Shown piece by piece: positions 9,075 through 18,383 of a stretch of 64,000 bases of DNA. Positions within the stretch are counted from its first letter, which is position 1, and every line of letters begins with the position of its first letter. The DNA lies in the NCBI RefSeq assembly GCF_005943945.1, contig NZ_CP040710.1, forward strand, positions 507,001 through 571,000, read 5' to 3'. Made by a program: the position numbers and the translations under genes. A model generated the notes under the pieces. That model did no database searches and had not been told where the DNA came from. It worked only from the letters and a program-made list of their open reading frames with translations. Source of the DNA: Aggregatimonas sangjinii (GTDB taxonomy: Bacteria; Bacteroidota; Bacteroidia; Flavobacteriales; Flavobacteriaceae).

Positions 9075-9602
9075 ATGAGTAAAAAAACAAACATCACTTT
9101 TGATGTATTGATTGAAATACCAAAGGGGAGTCGGAACAAATACGAATACGACTTCACCCTGAATAAAATAAGATTCGATAGAACACTCTTCTCCTCAATG
9201 ATGTATCCTGGCGATTATGGTTTTATTCCCGAAACCTTGGCCTTGGATGGAGACCCTTTGGATGTGTTGATTTTGTGTACAGAACCGACCTATCCCATGG
9301 TAGTTGTTCAAGTTAAACCTATCGGCGTTTTTCATATGGCGGATGAAAAAGGACCGGATGAAAAAATAATCTGCGTGCCCGTTTCCGATCCCATTTGGAA
9401 TCAAAAAGATGACTTGTCGGATATTAATCCACATCGGGTAAAGGAAATCGAGCATTTTTTTCAAGTATATAAAGACTTGGAAAAGAAGAAAGTAGATGTC
9501 GGCGGATGGGGAAATGCCGAGGAAGCCAAAAAAATCTACCACGAGTGTGTCAAGCGCTACAATGAGAGCGAGCACAAAGACAAACGCACTTTTATGATAT
9601 AG
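9075..9602 (+). CDS. ppa: Soluble inorganic pyrophosphatase (family I)
   Basis: Ppa hydrolyses cytosolic pyrophosphate to drive biosynthesis. The 175 residues are the usual bacterial length. Substrate- and metal-binding positions are visible in IEIPKGSRNKYEYD, DYGFIPETLALDGDPLDVLI (the D-x-D-P-x-D-x-L signature) and DPIWNQKDDLSDINPH. It is followed by a terminator and then by the membrane pyrophosphatase gene, giving the cell two enzymes for one substrate, one of them conserving energy. Confidence 0.96.
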   Translation: MSKKTNITFDVLIEIPKGSRNKYEYDFTLNKIRFDRTLFSSMMYPGDYGFIPETLALDGDPLDVLILCTEPTYPMVVVQVKPIGVFHMADEKGPDEKIICVPVSDPIWNQKDDLSDINPHRVKEIEHFFQVYKDLEKKKVDVGGWGNAEEAKKIYHECVKRYNESEHKDKRTFMI

Positions 9603-9621
9603 CTAAAAAACAGAATAAAAA

Positions 9622-9657
9622 AAGCCACTTTTCGCAAGGAAAGTGGCTTTTTTTATT
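9622..9657 (+). terminator. Rho-independent terminator of ppa
   Basis: AAGCCACTTT pairs with AAAGTGGCTT across a short TCGCAAGG loop, followed by a run of T residues. It separates ppa from hppA transcriptionally. Confidence 0.85.
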
Positions 9658-9716
9658 CTATCCAATTTTAGTACATTAGCAGCCGCTAAAAAAAACATCT
9701 AACAAACTAACTTAAA

Positions 9717-12095
9717 ATGGAATTAATCGTAAAATTTTTACCCGTATTCGGAGTAGTGGCCCTTCTTTTTGTGGCTTGGAAAAATGCATGGGTGGGCAAG
9801 CAGGAGGTCGGAAACGATAAAATGGCCCGAATCGCCAAAAACATTGCCGATGGAGCCATGTCTTTCCTGAAGGCGGAATATAAAATCCTTTCGATTTTCG
9901 TCATCGCCGTTGCCATTCTTTTGTTTTTCAAAGGAAGCAATGAAACCGGTTCCAATGGTATGGTCGCGCTATCTTTTGTAGTAGGCGCCATCTGTTCTGC
10001 ATTGGCAGGGTTTATAGGAATGAAAGTGGCGACAAAAGCGAACGTTCGAACTACTCAAGCCGCTAAAACTTCTTTGGGAAAAGCGTTGGAGGTCGCCTTT
10101 GCCGGTGGTGCCGTTATGGGATTGGGAGTCGTTGGTCTTGGAGTTTTAGGACTCAGCGGTTTGTTTATGATCTATCAAAATATATGGACCGGACCCGAAA
10201 ACTTAGGCTTGGTTTTAAACGTTTTATCCGGATTTTCCCTTGGAGCGTCTTCTATTGCCCTGTTTGCTAGGGTCGGTGGTGGAATTTATACCAAAGCTGC
10301 CGATGTGGGAGCCGATTTGGTGGGAAAAGTCGAAGCAGGTATTCCTGAGGATCACCCGTTAAATCCGGCTACCATCGCCGATAACGTTGGTGATAATGTG
10401 GGTGATGTTGCCGGTATGGGAGCTGATTTATTCGAATCGTATGTAGGTTCGATTATCGGTACCATGGTATTGGGAGCTTTTATCATTACACCGGATTTCG
10501 CCGGACTAGGTGCGGTATACCTTCCTTTGGTTTTGGCCGCGGTGGGAATATTGATGTCCATCATAGGTACGTTCTTCGTCAAGGTTAAGGATGGGGGAAA
10601 CCCACAAACTGCCTTGAATATTGGGGAATTTGGATCTGCCGGTCTTATGGTCGTCGCATCTTACTTTATCATCAACGCATTGATTCCTGAAAGTGTTGCG
10701 GGCCTACCATACGGTGCCATGGGCATTTTTTGGGCTACCCTTGCCGGTCTTGTTGCCGGTTTAGGAGTTGGTAAAATCACCGAGTATTATACAGGAACAG
10801 GAACCAAGCCGGTGAACTCTATTGTCGCGCAGTCCGAAACGGGAGCTGCGACGAATATCATTGCGGGATTGGGGGTAGGAATGATGTCTACCATGATTCC
10901 TATCTTATTGATCGCCGCCGCTATTTTGGTGTCACACCATTTTGCGGGACTTTACGGTATCGCAATTGCAGCGGTGGGTATGTTGGCCAATACGGGTATT
11001 CAATTGGCTGTCGATGCTTACGGGCCGATTTCCGATAACGCAGGTGGTATCGCCGAAATGGCCGAGTTGGAACCGGAAGTACGGGAGCGTACCGATAAAT
11101 TGGATGCAGTTGGTAATACAACTGCCGCCATCGGAAAAGGTTTTGCGATTGCTTCTGCCGCACTCACTGCATTGGCGCTTTTCTCCGCTTTTATGAAAGT
11201 GGCCAACGTTACGTCGATTGACGTTTCGAAACCAACGGTAATGGCCGGACTCCTTGTCGGGGCAATGTTGCCTTTTGTATTCTCCGCCTTATCTATGAAT
11301 GCGGTAGGTCGCGCTGCAATGGCGATGATCGAAGAGGTACGTCGGCAGTTTAGGGATATTCCACAATTGAAAGCGGCGTTGGAAGTCATGCGTGCCGTCG
11401 ATTCGGATATGTCGAAAGCAACGCCCGAGCAGCGGACAATTTTTGATGCGGCGGATGGGTATGCCGAATATGATAAGTGTGTCGATATTTCAACCAAAGC
11501 CTCGATTAAGGAAATGGTATTGCCCGGCTTATTGGCGATTGCGGTACCCGTTGCGGTAGGATTTATCGGCGGGGCCGAAATGTTGGGTGGCTTGTTGGCA
11601 GGTGTTACCTCTGCAGGGGTTTTGATGGCTATTTTCCAATCGAATGCAGGTGGTGCATGGGACAATGCCAAAAAGATGATTGAATCCGATGGTCGCAAAG
11701 GAACTGATGCACACAAAGCGGCGGTCGTTGGTGATACCGTTGGGGATCCGTTCAAGGATACTTCAGGACCTTCATTGAACATTCTGTTGAAATTAATGTC
11801 GGTTGTGGCCTTGGTGATTGCGCCTAGTATCGCGATGACAGTGGAGACCGGAATGGCCGCTACAGAAGAGGTTACCAAAACGATTACTATGAATGTGGAG
11901 AACGATGATATGGCCGAGGCCACAATAAACTACACGACGGTTGTTAACGGCGAAAAAGTTTCGGAGCAAAAGACATTCAAGGGAACAAAAGATGAGGTAG
12001 AGGCCGAGTTGAAAAGATTTGGCGCTACTGTTGAGCAGCAGAAAGGTACGGCAACTGAAATTACTATCGAAAAGATGGATATCAAAAAGGAATAA
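9717..12095 (+). CDS. hppA: Membrane-bound ion-pumping pyrophosphatase (K+-dependent type)
   Basis: This 792-residue membrane enzyme couples pyrophosphate hydrolysis to pumping sodium or protons. It has many hydrophobic helices, the substrate motif [19 protein letters not shown] near residue 200, the paired [19 protein letters not shown] acidic motif, and [18 protein letters not shown] near the C-terminus. In [10 protein letters not shown] the residue after NTT is Ala rather than Lys, which in this family marks potassium dependence and is common in sodium pumps. A C-terminal soluble extension of about 75 residues follows the last helix and is not part of the core. Confidence 0.95.
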   Translation: MELIVKFLPVFGVVALLFVAWKNAWVGKQEVGNDKMARIAKNIADGAMSFLKAEYKILSIFVIAVAILLFFKGSNETGSNGMVALSFVVGAICSALAGFIGMKVATKANVRTTQAAKTSLGKALEVAFAGGAVMGLGVVGLGVLGLSGLFMIYQNIWTGPENLGLVLNVLSGFSLGASSIALFARVGGGIYTKAADVGADLVGKVEAGIPEDHPLNPATIADNVGDNVGDVAGMGADLFESYVGSIIGTMVLGAFIITPDFAGLGAVYLPLVLAAVGILMSIIGTFFVKVKDGGNPQTALNIGEFGSAGLMVVASYFIINALIPESVAGLPYGAMGIFWATLAGLVAGLGVGKITEYYTGTGTKPVNSIVAQSETGAATNIIAGLGVGMMSTMIPILLIAAAILVSHHFAGLYGIAIAAVGMLANTGIQLAVDAYGPISDNAGGIAEMAELEPEVRERTDKLDAVGNTTAAIGKGFAIASAALTALALFSAFMKVANVTSIDVSKPTVMAGLLVGAMLPFVFSALSMNAVGRAAMAMIEEVRRQFRDIPQLKAALEVMRAVDSDMSKATPEQRTIFDAADGYAEYDKCVDISTKASIKEMVLPGLLAIAVPVAVGFIGGAEMLGGLLAGVTSAGVLMAIFQSNAGGAWDNAKKMIESDGRKGTDAHKAAVVGDTVGDPFKDTSGPSLNILLKLMSVVALVIAPSIAMTVETGMAATEEVTKTITMNVENDDMAEATINYTTVVNGEKVSEQKTFKGTKDEVEAELKRFGATVEQQKGTATEITIEKMDIKKE

Positions 12096-12115
12096 AGAGC
12101 AAGTGTTTATATGTA

Positions 12116-12146
12116 AAAGGGGATGCCGTGCGAATGGCATCCCTTT
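12116..12146. terminator. Bidirectional terminator between hppA and tonB
   Basis: GGGATGCC and GGCATCCC pair around an 8-nt loop, with A-rich sequence on one side and a run of T residues on the other. hppA and tonB converge on it, so it can serve both. Confidence 0.8.
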
Positions 12147-12160
12147 TTTTTTGAAAAATG

Positions 12161-12862
12161 TTATTGCAGTTTAAAGGTAATCGGAATACTAAAGGGAACC
12201 CGAACCGCCCTTCCCCGTTGTTTGCCCGGAGTCATTTTTGGTAGTTTTGAAAGAATTCTGGCCGCTTCTTTTTCCAAGTTTTTATCAGGTCCGCGCATTT
12301 GTATCGATCCGATAGAACCGTCTTTTTGAATGACGAACATGGTGCTGACCCTACCTTCAACGCCCATATCCTGTGCAATCTCAGGATACCGAAAGTGTTT
12401 GCGAATGTGCTTTTGCATCATGCTTTGAAAGCAGCCCTTTTTATCGGTCTCATTTTCGCAACCCGGAAATACCGGTACGTTTTCGATTACAGAAAAGGGA
12501 ACTTCTTCATCGATAACTTCTTCCACCACATCGACGTCATCGACTTCGAGAATTGGCTGTTCGTCGTCAGTTTCGGTAGTTTCGATGACCGTTTCTTCAA
12601 TTGGGTCCTCATCGTCAACGATATCTATTTCCGTTGGCGCCGCGGGTGGCTTGGGCGGTGGTGGTAGTTTGATATCGATCAAGGGTACTTCCTCGTCCAG
12701 CAACGGGTCTATGTTTAACGCCGTATCGTATTTAAAAGTCGTATCATAACTCTTCCATTCCAAAGCAACATAGGCCAAGGCCATTACTGTGGCAAGACCC
12801 ATGACAAAATACAGTCCTCGGTTGCGGTTCAAATCGGTTTTGGGATTCTTTTTTGGTTTCAT
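12161..12862 (-). CDS. tonB: TonB-family energy transducer
   Basis: TonB passes proton-motive energy from ExbBD to outer-membrane receptors. From the preferred start MKPKKNPKTDLNRNRG it has one membrane helix (GLYFVMGLATVMALAYVAL), a periplasmic linker rich in Pro and acidic residues, and a TonB C-terminal domain in about the last 100 residues (VPVFPGCE...MGVEGRVSTMFVIQKDGSI...VPFSIPITFKLQ). The frame is open to 12898, but a start at 12862 matches the usual flavobacterial N-terminus. ExbB and ExbD are not nearby. Confidence 0.88.
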   Translation of the reverse strand: MKPKKNPKTDLNRNRGLYFVMGLATVMALAYVALEWKSYDTTFKYDTALNIDPLLDEEVPLIDIKLPPPPKPPAAPTEIDIVDDEDPIEETVIETTETDDEQPILEVDDVDVVEEVIDEEVPFSVIENVPVFPGCENETDKKGCFQSMMQKHIRKHFRYPEIAQDMGVEGRVSTMFVIQKDGSIGSIQMRGPDKNLEKEAARILSKLPKMTPGKQRGRAVRVPFSIPITFKLQ

Positions 12863-12898
12863 CTTTTTAAAGTTTACGTTATACATTAAATTGAGCAA

Positions 12899-13258
12899 GT
12901 CTATAATGACGTTTCCGGAATTATCGCACTTCGTTTTTAGAGGTCGGTCAATTGTAATGCTGGTATAAAGCTAGTCGACAACAGCCTTTGATAAAATGAT
13001 GAATTAGGGAACAAGGCTTTTGAAGGAGTGTAGTGCTTGCTTGACTAAGGGATCCGTACCGAGGTATAGGTTAAATTTTTATGAACTTGTAGTTGGAACC
13101 TCTATTCACCATGTCATTCGTAACAGCATTCAATATCGCAAGAGGGCATTGTTGCATTGAAATCGGGAAAGTTTCCGAATTTGCAATGGAACCCGATATC
13201 CGTTTAAATAAACACAAAAATTGAACTTGTCTTGAGTTCATTATCCTATATTTATCCC
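12899..13258. other. Spacer without a supported gene
   Basis: About 360 bp between the divergent tonB and App1-like genes. It should contain promoters for both, but no convincing consensus pair, repeat or RNA was recognised. Confidence 0.4.
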
Positions 13259-14266
13259 ATGGGTCTATTTGGAAAAAAAGACAAATTACAGTTGATCGCT
13301 TTTCAGGCCTATGGCACCGATACCCATTTCTATGCGCGGGGTAGGGCCTTGGAAGATGAGGAAATTGATTTATCGGCAAAAGGACTTTTCCCCTTGTTAT
13401 GGAACGCTTTCAAACGATTTGAAACCGATGAAATTAAGAATACGCCGCTACTCTTGACCCTTTCCGATGGTCGTACCAGAAAACTCGCCACCGACAATAA
13501 CGGCTATTATCGTATCGAAGAAAATATCGGCAACCTATCTACTTTGACGAATAGCGAGGGTTGGCTTACCTATGAAATCGCCTATGCCGATCCCGATTTG
13601 CGTAGAGAGATTTTACTTGAAAACCGCTTTCCCGGAGAATTGTTGATTCCCTCAAAAACGGCTGAGTTCGGGGTTATTTCCGATATTGACGATACCATCT
13701 TACATACAGGTGTAGCCTCAAGTTTAAAGTGGAAAGTGGTAGTGAATACTTTCTTCAAAAGAGCGAGCCGGCGACTTCCCCTAGAAGGTGCCGCAGAATT
13801 TTACCATCTACTACACCGCGGTAAATCAGGAAAAAATGCCAATCCTATTTTCTACGTAAGCCATAGTCCGTGGAATTTATACCGCTACCTCGAATTTTTC
13901 CTTACTAACAACGATTTTCCGAAAGGGCCGATCCTACTGCGAAGTTTTACCGATTTTGGCACTAGGCGTTCCCAAGGCGATAAACCGCAAAAGCAAAAGG
14001 AGATTTTGAACATCTTAAAGACCTATCCCGATATGAAGTTTATTTTAATCGGCGACAGTGGCGAGCATGACGTGGATATTTACATTGAAATTGCAGAGGC
14101 CCATCCCGATAGTATCGCGGCCATTTATTTGAGGAGTGTCAATCATAAAAAGAAGATGATCCGGGTGAGGGGACTGGTAAACAGTTATAAATTAACCCCG
14201 ATACTCTTGGTAGAAAGCAGCGATCAAGCGGTCGCCCATGCCCGTGAAAATGGCTTTATTAAATAA
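13259..14266 (+). CDS. App1-type phosphatidate phosphatase (DUF2183)
   Basis: This 335-residue protein carries the HAD-like App1 catalytic domain in its second half. ISDIDDTILHTG has the DxDxT nucleophile motif, FYVSHSPWNLYRYLEFFL follows, and FILIGDSGEHDVDIY supplies the downstream GDSxxxD acidic motif. The N-terminal 140 residues form the family's beta-rich region (VISDIDDT marks the boundary). Such proteins dephosphorylate phosphatidic acid in yeast; the bacterial substrate is not established. The start MGLFGKKDKLQLIAF at 13259 is preferred over the in-frame codon at 13232. Confidence 0.85.
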   Translation: MGLFGKKDKLQLIAFQAYGTDTHFYARGRALEDEEIDLSAKGLFPLLWNAFKRFETDEIKNTPLLLTLSDGRTRKLATDNNGYYRIEENIGNLSTLTNSEGWLTYEIAYADPDLRREILLENRFPGELLIPSKTAEFGVISDIDDTILHTGVASSLKWKVVVNTFFKRASRRLPLEGAAEFYHLLHRGKSGKNANPIFYVSHSPWNLYRYLEFFLTNNDFPKGPILLRSFTDFGTRRSQGDKPQKQKEILNILKTYPDMKFILIGDSGEHDVDIYIEIAEAHPDSIAAIYLRSVNHKKKMIRVRGLVNSYKLTPILLVESSDQAVAHARENGFIK

Positions 14267-14282
14267 TATTTAGAACAGCATA

Positions 14283-14897
14283 TTAGAACAGACCGTTGAT
14301 TTCGGCATCTATTTTATTGATCACTGCTCCCAGATCTTCCGGCTTGTCTACAAAATCGAGATTATCCACATCGATGACCAAAAGATTTCCTTTTTCGTAA
14401 CCATGTATCCACGCTTCATAACGCTCGTTAAGACGACTCAGATAGTCGATGGAAATAGAGTTCTCGTAATCACGCCCTCGTTTGTGAATTTGACTGACTA
14501 AATTAGGAATCGAACTTCTTAGATAGATCAATAAATCGGGCGGCTGCACAAGACTTTCCATTAATTCAAAAAGGCTTGAATAATTGGTGAAATCCCTGTT
14601 GGTCAAAAGACCCATAGCATGAAGATTAGGTGCGAAAATGTAGGCATCCTCGTAAATGGTACGGTCTTGTATGATATTCTTGCCCGCTTCGCGAATTTTT
14701 AGAATTTGTCTGAATCTGTGGTTCAGAAAATAAATCTGCAGATTAAAGCTCCATCGCTCCATTTGGGTGTAAAAATCATCGAGATAAGGGTTATCGACGA
14801 CCTCTTCAAAGTGGGCCTCCCATTTATAGTGTTTCGCCAATAGTCTGGTCAAAGTGGTTTTTCCGGCTCCAATGTTTCCCGCAACGGCAATGTGCAT
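14283..14897 (-). CDS. Deoxynucleoside kinase
   Basis: This 204-residue P-loop kinase phosphorylates deoxynucleosides in the salvage pathway. The Walker A is GNIGAGKTTL at residues 7-16. The substrate site shows EEVVDNPYLDDFY, the DRTIYEDAYIFA motif (ERS/DRS-like base and Arg), and a lid-like RGRDYE segment (about 138-143). Length and motifs fit the dCK/dGK family, but base preference cannot be read. It converges with the App1-like gene; only 16 bp separate the two stop codons. Confidence 0.92.
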   Translation of the reverse strand: MHIAVAGNIGAGKTTLTRLLAKHYKWEAHFEEVVDNPYLDDFYTQMERWSFNLQIYFLNHRFRQILKIREAGKNIIQDRTIYEDAYIFAPNLHAMGLLTNRDFTNYSSLFELMESLVQPPDLLIYLRSSIPNLVSQIHKRGRDYENSISIDYLSRLNERYEAWIHGYEKGNLLVIDVDNLDFVDKPEDLGAVINKIDAEINGLF

Positions 14898-15123
14898 TTG
14901 TGATTTTTTTAGTGGTTAGGCTATCTTTTCACAGTGCTTGACAAGATACAACGAATAATGAGTTTGCAGAAAAATTTAAAGGTGAAATACCGGGGAAATT
15001 TGTCAAAAGATGTCCAAAAGGTCTTGGAACTCGAACTGTAATAGTGATGCGACCTTGAAATCTTTGCTATGAAGCGAGACATCGAACTTTTGTCGTCTTT
15101 GAACAAATCTTTTGCAAATACCT

Positions 15124-15152
15124 TTTGCATCGGAACAATTTTCATATTTTTG
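15124..15152 (+). promoter_or_regulatory. metK promoter
   Basis: TTTG at 15124-15127, a 17-bp spacer and TATTTTTG at 15145-15152 match the Bacteroidota -33/-7 consensus. The predicted transcript begins just before the SAM-II-like leader. Confidence 0.6.
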
Positions 15153-15167
15153 CTTGCTCAAAATAAT

Positions 15168-15284
15168 AAGAGGAAGGATTTGACTGATTGCAACCTCAAT
15201 GTTCTGAACTCGTTTCAGGACCTCGACCCGCACGGGTCGGATGCTGAAACCAATTCAGTAGTTTAAAATGCTAAAGCAGTTGAT
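15168..15284 (+). ncRNA. SAM-II-like riboswitch in the metK leader
   Basis: The leader has the SAM-II core GATTTGACTGATTGCAACC (from 15177) enclosed by GAGG/CCTC, and a distal AAAATGCTAAAGCAGT at 15265-15280. ACTG (15183-15186) can pair with CAGT (15277-15280) to form the expected pseudoknot. SAM-II normally spans about 60 nt; here about 65 nt intervene, including a CGACCC/GGGTCG hairpin at 15224-15239. SAM binding would reduce metK expression, which is logical because MetK makes SAM. Class assignment rests on motif match only. Confidence 0.55.
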
Positions 15285-15356
15285 CGGCCATAATTGGTGC
15301 CGACGTACTTCTCAAAGCAATACCGTCAAATTCGTCTAGTTCTAAAACTGTTAATT

Positions 15357-16613
15357 ATGTCGTATTTATTTACATCCGAATCCGTTAGCGAAGGGCACCC
15401 AGATAAGGTAGCCGACCAAATAAGTGATGCCTTATTGGATAATTTTTTGGCTTTCGACCCTGAAAGCAAGGTAGCCTGTGAAACCATGGTCACTACGGGA
15501 CAAGTAATTCTGGCCGGAGAAGTAAAGAGCGACACCTATCTCGATGTTCAGAATATCGCCCGCGCGGTGGTCAATCAAATTGGCTACACAAAAGGAGAGT
15601 ATCAATTCAGCGGGGATTCCTGCGGCGTAATTTCTTTGATTCACGAGCAATCCCAAGATATCAATCAAGGTGTGGATCGGGGTAAAAAGGAAGAACAAGG
15701 CGCAGGGGACCAGGGAATGATGTTCGGCTACGCTACGAAGGAAACTTCGAATTATATGCCTTTGGCGTTGGATATTTCACACAAGATTTTACAGGTATTG
15801 GCCGATTTGCGCAGAAAGAATAAACAGATTAAATACCTAAGGCCCGATGCCAAATCTCAAGTGACGATAGAATATTCGGACGACAACGTACCACAGCGAA
15901 TCGATACCATTGTGGTATCTACCCAGCATGATGCATTCGATAAGAATGACAAAAAGATGTTGGCCAAGATCAAGAAAGACATTATTGAGATATTAATTCC
16001 GCAGGTAAAGAAAAAGCTTCCCAAAAAAATACAGAATCTTTTTGACGATCAAATCCAGTACCACATCAATCCTACTGGTAAGTTCGTTATCGGGGGGCCA
16101 CATGGTGATACTGGGTTAACGGGTAGAAAGATCATTGTGGATACTTATGGTGGAAAAGGTGCCCACGGTGGTGGTGCATTTAGCGGAAAAGACCCCAGCA
16201 AGGTAGACCGGAGTGCCGCCTATGCCTCAAGACATGTAGCTAAGAACCTTGTGGCAGCCGGCGTAGCCGATGAAATTTTAGTTCAGGTAAGTTATGCGAT
16301 AGGGGTGGTAGAGCCGACCTCGATTTTTGTCGATACCTACGGTACGGCAAATGTTGAGCTCACCGACGGTGCTATTGCGAAGAAGGTTGAAAAATTGTTC
16401 GATATGCGTCCGTTCGCCATCGAAAAACGATTAAAATTAAGAAATCCGATTTATTTGGAAACCGCTGCGTATGGTCATATGGGCAAGGAGCCGAAAACCG
16501 TGAAGAAGGTTTTTGAATCGCCGTACAATGGCCGTGTCGAGAAAGAAGTTGAACTCTTTACATGGGAGAAGTTGGATATGGTCGATAAAGTAAAAGCTGC
16601 TTTTAAATTGTAG
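15357..16613 (+). CDS. metK: S-adenosylmethionine synthetase
   Basis: MetK makes SAM from methionine and ATP. From [20 protein letters not shown] it is 418 residues, the flavobacterial length (longer than the 384 of E. coli). The ATP motif [12 protein letters not shown], the [20 protein letters not shown] region with the P-loop-like [19 protein letters not shown], and [19 protein letters not shown] are intact. The frame is open to 15294, but 15357 starts at the conserved N-terminus. A SAM-responsive leader upstream and a terminator downstream make it a single-gene unit. Confidence 0.97.
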   Translation: MSYLFTSESVSEGHPDKVADQISDALLDNFLAFDPESKVACETMVTTGQVILAGEVKSDTYLDVQNIARAVVNQIGYTKGEYQFSGDSCGVISLIHEQSQDINQGVDRGKKEEQGAGDQGMMFGYATKETSNYMPLALDISHKILQVLADLRRKNKQIKYLRPDAKSQVTIEYSDDNVPQRIDTIVVSTQHDAFDKNDKKMLAKIKKDIIEILIPQVKKKLPKKIQNLFDDQIQYHINPTGKFVIGGPHGDTGLTGRKIIVDTYGGKGAHGGGAFSGKDPSKVDRSAAYASRHVAKNLVAAGVADEILVQVSYAIGVVEPTSIFVDTYGTANVELTDGAIAKKVEKLFDMRPFAIEKRLKLRNPIYLETAAYGHMGKEPKTVKKVFESPYNGRVEKEVELFTWEKLDMVDKVKAAFKL

Positions 16614-16634
16614 CCTGTTACAAAAATCACGAAG

Positions 16635-16669
16635 AACGGCCGTATTTGTGATGCGGCCGTTTTTTTTGC
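16635..16669 (+). terminator. Rho-independent terminator of metK
   Basis: AACGGCCG and CGGCCGTT form a GC-rich stem around a 10-nt loop, followed by a run of T residues. It lies about 20 bp after the metK stop. Confidence 0.85.
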
Positions 16670-16756
16670 GATAGATTTTAATTTTTTTCTACGATTCCTA
16701 GGATAATACAATTTTCCGTTCTTAATTTGTTACTTTAAAGTTCAAACATTTATTGA

Positions 16757-16880
16757 CAAGTTATCAAGAAAGGTGGAGGGATTAGACCCTACGAAACCTT
16801 AGCAACCCTTTGATCTTTTGCAAAGAAGGTGCTACATTCTACTGGTGCTGAGTTCATTTCAGTATTTGGCAGATAACGCA
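16757..16880 (+). ncRNA. SAM-I (S-box) riboswitch upstream of metY
   Basis: The sequence follows the S-box consensus. P1 is GTTATC (16760-16765) pairing with GATAAC (16872-16877). AAGAAAGGTGGAGGGATTAG, ACCCTACGAAACCTTAGCAA and a GAAGGTGCTACATTCTAC segment supply the K-turn and SAM-binding core. It ends about 125 bp before the metY start. No clear terminator hairpin was seen after it, so control may act at translation or through an unrecognised structure. Confidence 0.88.
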
Positions 16881-17004
16881 ATACGGATTACCTCAAGTAG
16901 TCTTTCGCTTTCTTATAACTTTTCGATTTAACCTTCGCGCATGTCGGCGACGATGGGTTTGGATTTTCATTACCTAATATTATATTAATTAAAATCTTTA
17001 AATC

Positions 17005-18297
17005 ATGAGTGATCACAAATTTTCTACAAATGCATTGCATGCTGGACACGACACGACCTTGAATGGTGGTACAAGAGCAGTACCGATTTATCAAAGTACA
17101 GCATATGTTTTCAACAACTCCGATCATGCGGCCAATCTTTTTGGTCTGGCCGAATTTGGTAATATCTATACGAGGATCAACAATCCGACCAATGATATTT
17201 TAGAACAGCGTTTGGCTGCCATCGAAGGAGGGGTAGCCGCGTTGGTAACCGCCTCGGGTACGGCCGCAATTGCCACCACGCTAATGGTGCTGCTGAAAAG
17301 CGGTGATCATATTGTGGCTTCCAATAGTTTGTATGGGGGTACGTACAACCTATTAAGTGTTACGCTTCCTAGATTGGGCATCACCACTACATTTGTAGAC
17401 CCTTCCGACCCATCTAACTTCGGTAAGGCTGTCAAGGAGAATACCAGAGCGATTTTCGTAGAGTCGCTTGGAAATCCCAAATTGGATGTTTTAGACTTGA
17501 AAGCAATCTCCTCTGAGGCGAAGAGCGCTAAAATTCCTTTTTTAGTCGACAATACGGTAGCTACCCCGGCGCTTTTGAATCCAATCGAACACGGGGCGAA
17601 TATCGTAATACATTCGCTGACCAAGTATATAAACGGCAACGGAACCGCTTTGGGGGGTGCCATAATCGATGCCGGTAATTTTGATTGGGCAAACGGAAAA
17701 TTTCCGGAATTTACCGAACCTTCGGCAGGTTATCACGGCTTGGTGTATCACGAAGCGGTCGGCCCAATTGCCTTTATAATAAAAGCACGAATAGAGGGGC
17801 TACGAGATTTCGGTGCGGCGCTAAGTCCGTTCAATGCCTTTCAGATTATCCAAGGGCTTGAAACGCTAGAAATCCGAGTCAAAAAGCACAGCGAAAATGC
17901 ATTGGCTTTGGCCAAATGGTTGGAAACTAGGAGTGAAGTAACATGGGTGAACTACCCAGGGTTGGCTTCAAGTAGATTCAAGGCCCAGTCAGATGCCTAT
18001 CTCCCTAAAGGTCAAAGTGGTATCGTAACATTCGGTGTAAAAGGTGGCTTCGAATCCGCAAAAAAGATCGCCGATAATACGAAATTGTTCTCGTTGTTGG
18101 CGAATATCGGTGATTCGAAATCGTTGATTATACATCCTGCAAGTACCACGCACCAACAGTTGGATGATGCCGCGCAGGAATCGACCGGGGTAACCAAGGA
18201 TTTGATTCGACTTTCAGTCGGGCTCGAAGACCTTGAAGATTTAAAATCAGATTTGGAAAACGCTTTCGCAACGATCGATAAATCGGTTTTGGCTTAA
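17005..18297 (+). CDS. metY: O-acetylhomoserine sulfhydrylase (aminocarboxypropyltransferase)
   Basis: This PLP enzyme of the Cys/Met metabolism family makes homocysteine from O-acetylhomoserine and sulfide. The 430-residue length fits MetY rather than the shorter MetB/MetZ. MSDHKFSTNALHAGHD opens the protein. YTRINNPTNDILEQRLAAIE is the N-terminal cofactor region, and SLTKYINGNG (about 206) contains the PLP lysine. SVGLEDLEDLKSDLENAF ends it. It lies under a SAM-I riboswitch and heads metY, metX-thrA, metZ; the sulfide comes from the sulfate-reduction cluster further on. Confidence 0.95.
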   Translation: MSDHKFSTNALHAGHDTTLNGGTRAVPIYQSTAYVFNNSDHAANLFGLAEFGNIYTRINNPTNDILEQRLAAIEGGVAALVTASGTAAIATTLMVLLKSGDHIVASNSLYGGTYNLLSVTLPRLGITTTFVDPSDPSNFGKAVKENTRAIFVESLGNPKLDVLDLKAISSEAKSAKIPFLVDNTVATPALLNPIEHGANIVIHSLTKYINGNGTALGGAIIDAGNFDWANGKFPEFTEPSAGYHGLVYHEAVGPIAFIIKARIEGLRDFGAALSPFNAFQIIQGLETLEIRVKKHSENALALAKWLETRSEVTWVNYPGLASSRFKAQSDAYLPKGQSGIVTFGVKGGFESAKKIADNTKLFSLLANIGDSKSLIIHPASTTHQQLDDAAQESTGVTKDLIRLSVGLEDLEDLKSDLENAFATIDKSVLA

Positions 18298-18308
18298 ATT
18301 CTAAAAGT

Positions 18309-18367
18309 CCCTAAAGGTTTCCCACTTTTGCCAAATGGTTTCTGCAAGTGGGTCAAAACCTTTAGGG
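18309..18367 (+). repeat. Long hairpin between metY and metX-thrA
   Basis: CCCTAAAGGTTT (18309-18320) and AAACCTTTAGGG (18356-18367) pair perfectly, with a second CCCACTT/AAGTGGG stem inside. There is no T run after it, so it is not a standard terminator. It could adjust read-through or mRNA stability between the two genes, or be a palindromic repeat. Confidence 0.6.
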
Positions 18368-18383
18368 TCTAATTCCGTACCAA

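Noticed and set aside
8860-9090. A 76-codon minus-strand frame between the DUF5686 gene and ppa
   Set aside because: It overlaps the ppa promoter and start and has no family similarity.
11018-11923. A 301-codon minus-strand frame inside hppA
   Set aside because: It is an antisense shadow of a GC-rich, compositionally biased membrane gene; the sense frame has full family motifs.
18309-18367. Hairpin after metY as a terminator
   Set aside because: It has strong stems but no T run, and the next gene lies only 17 bp further.
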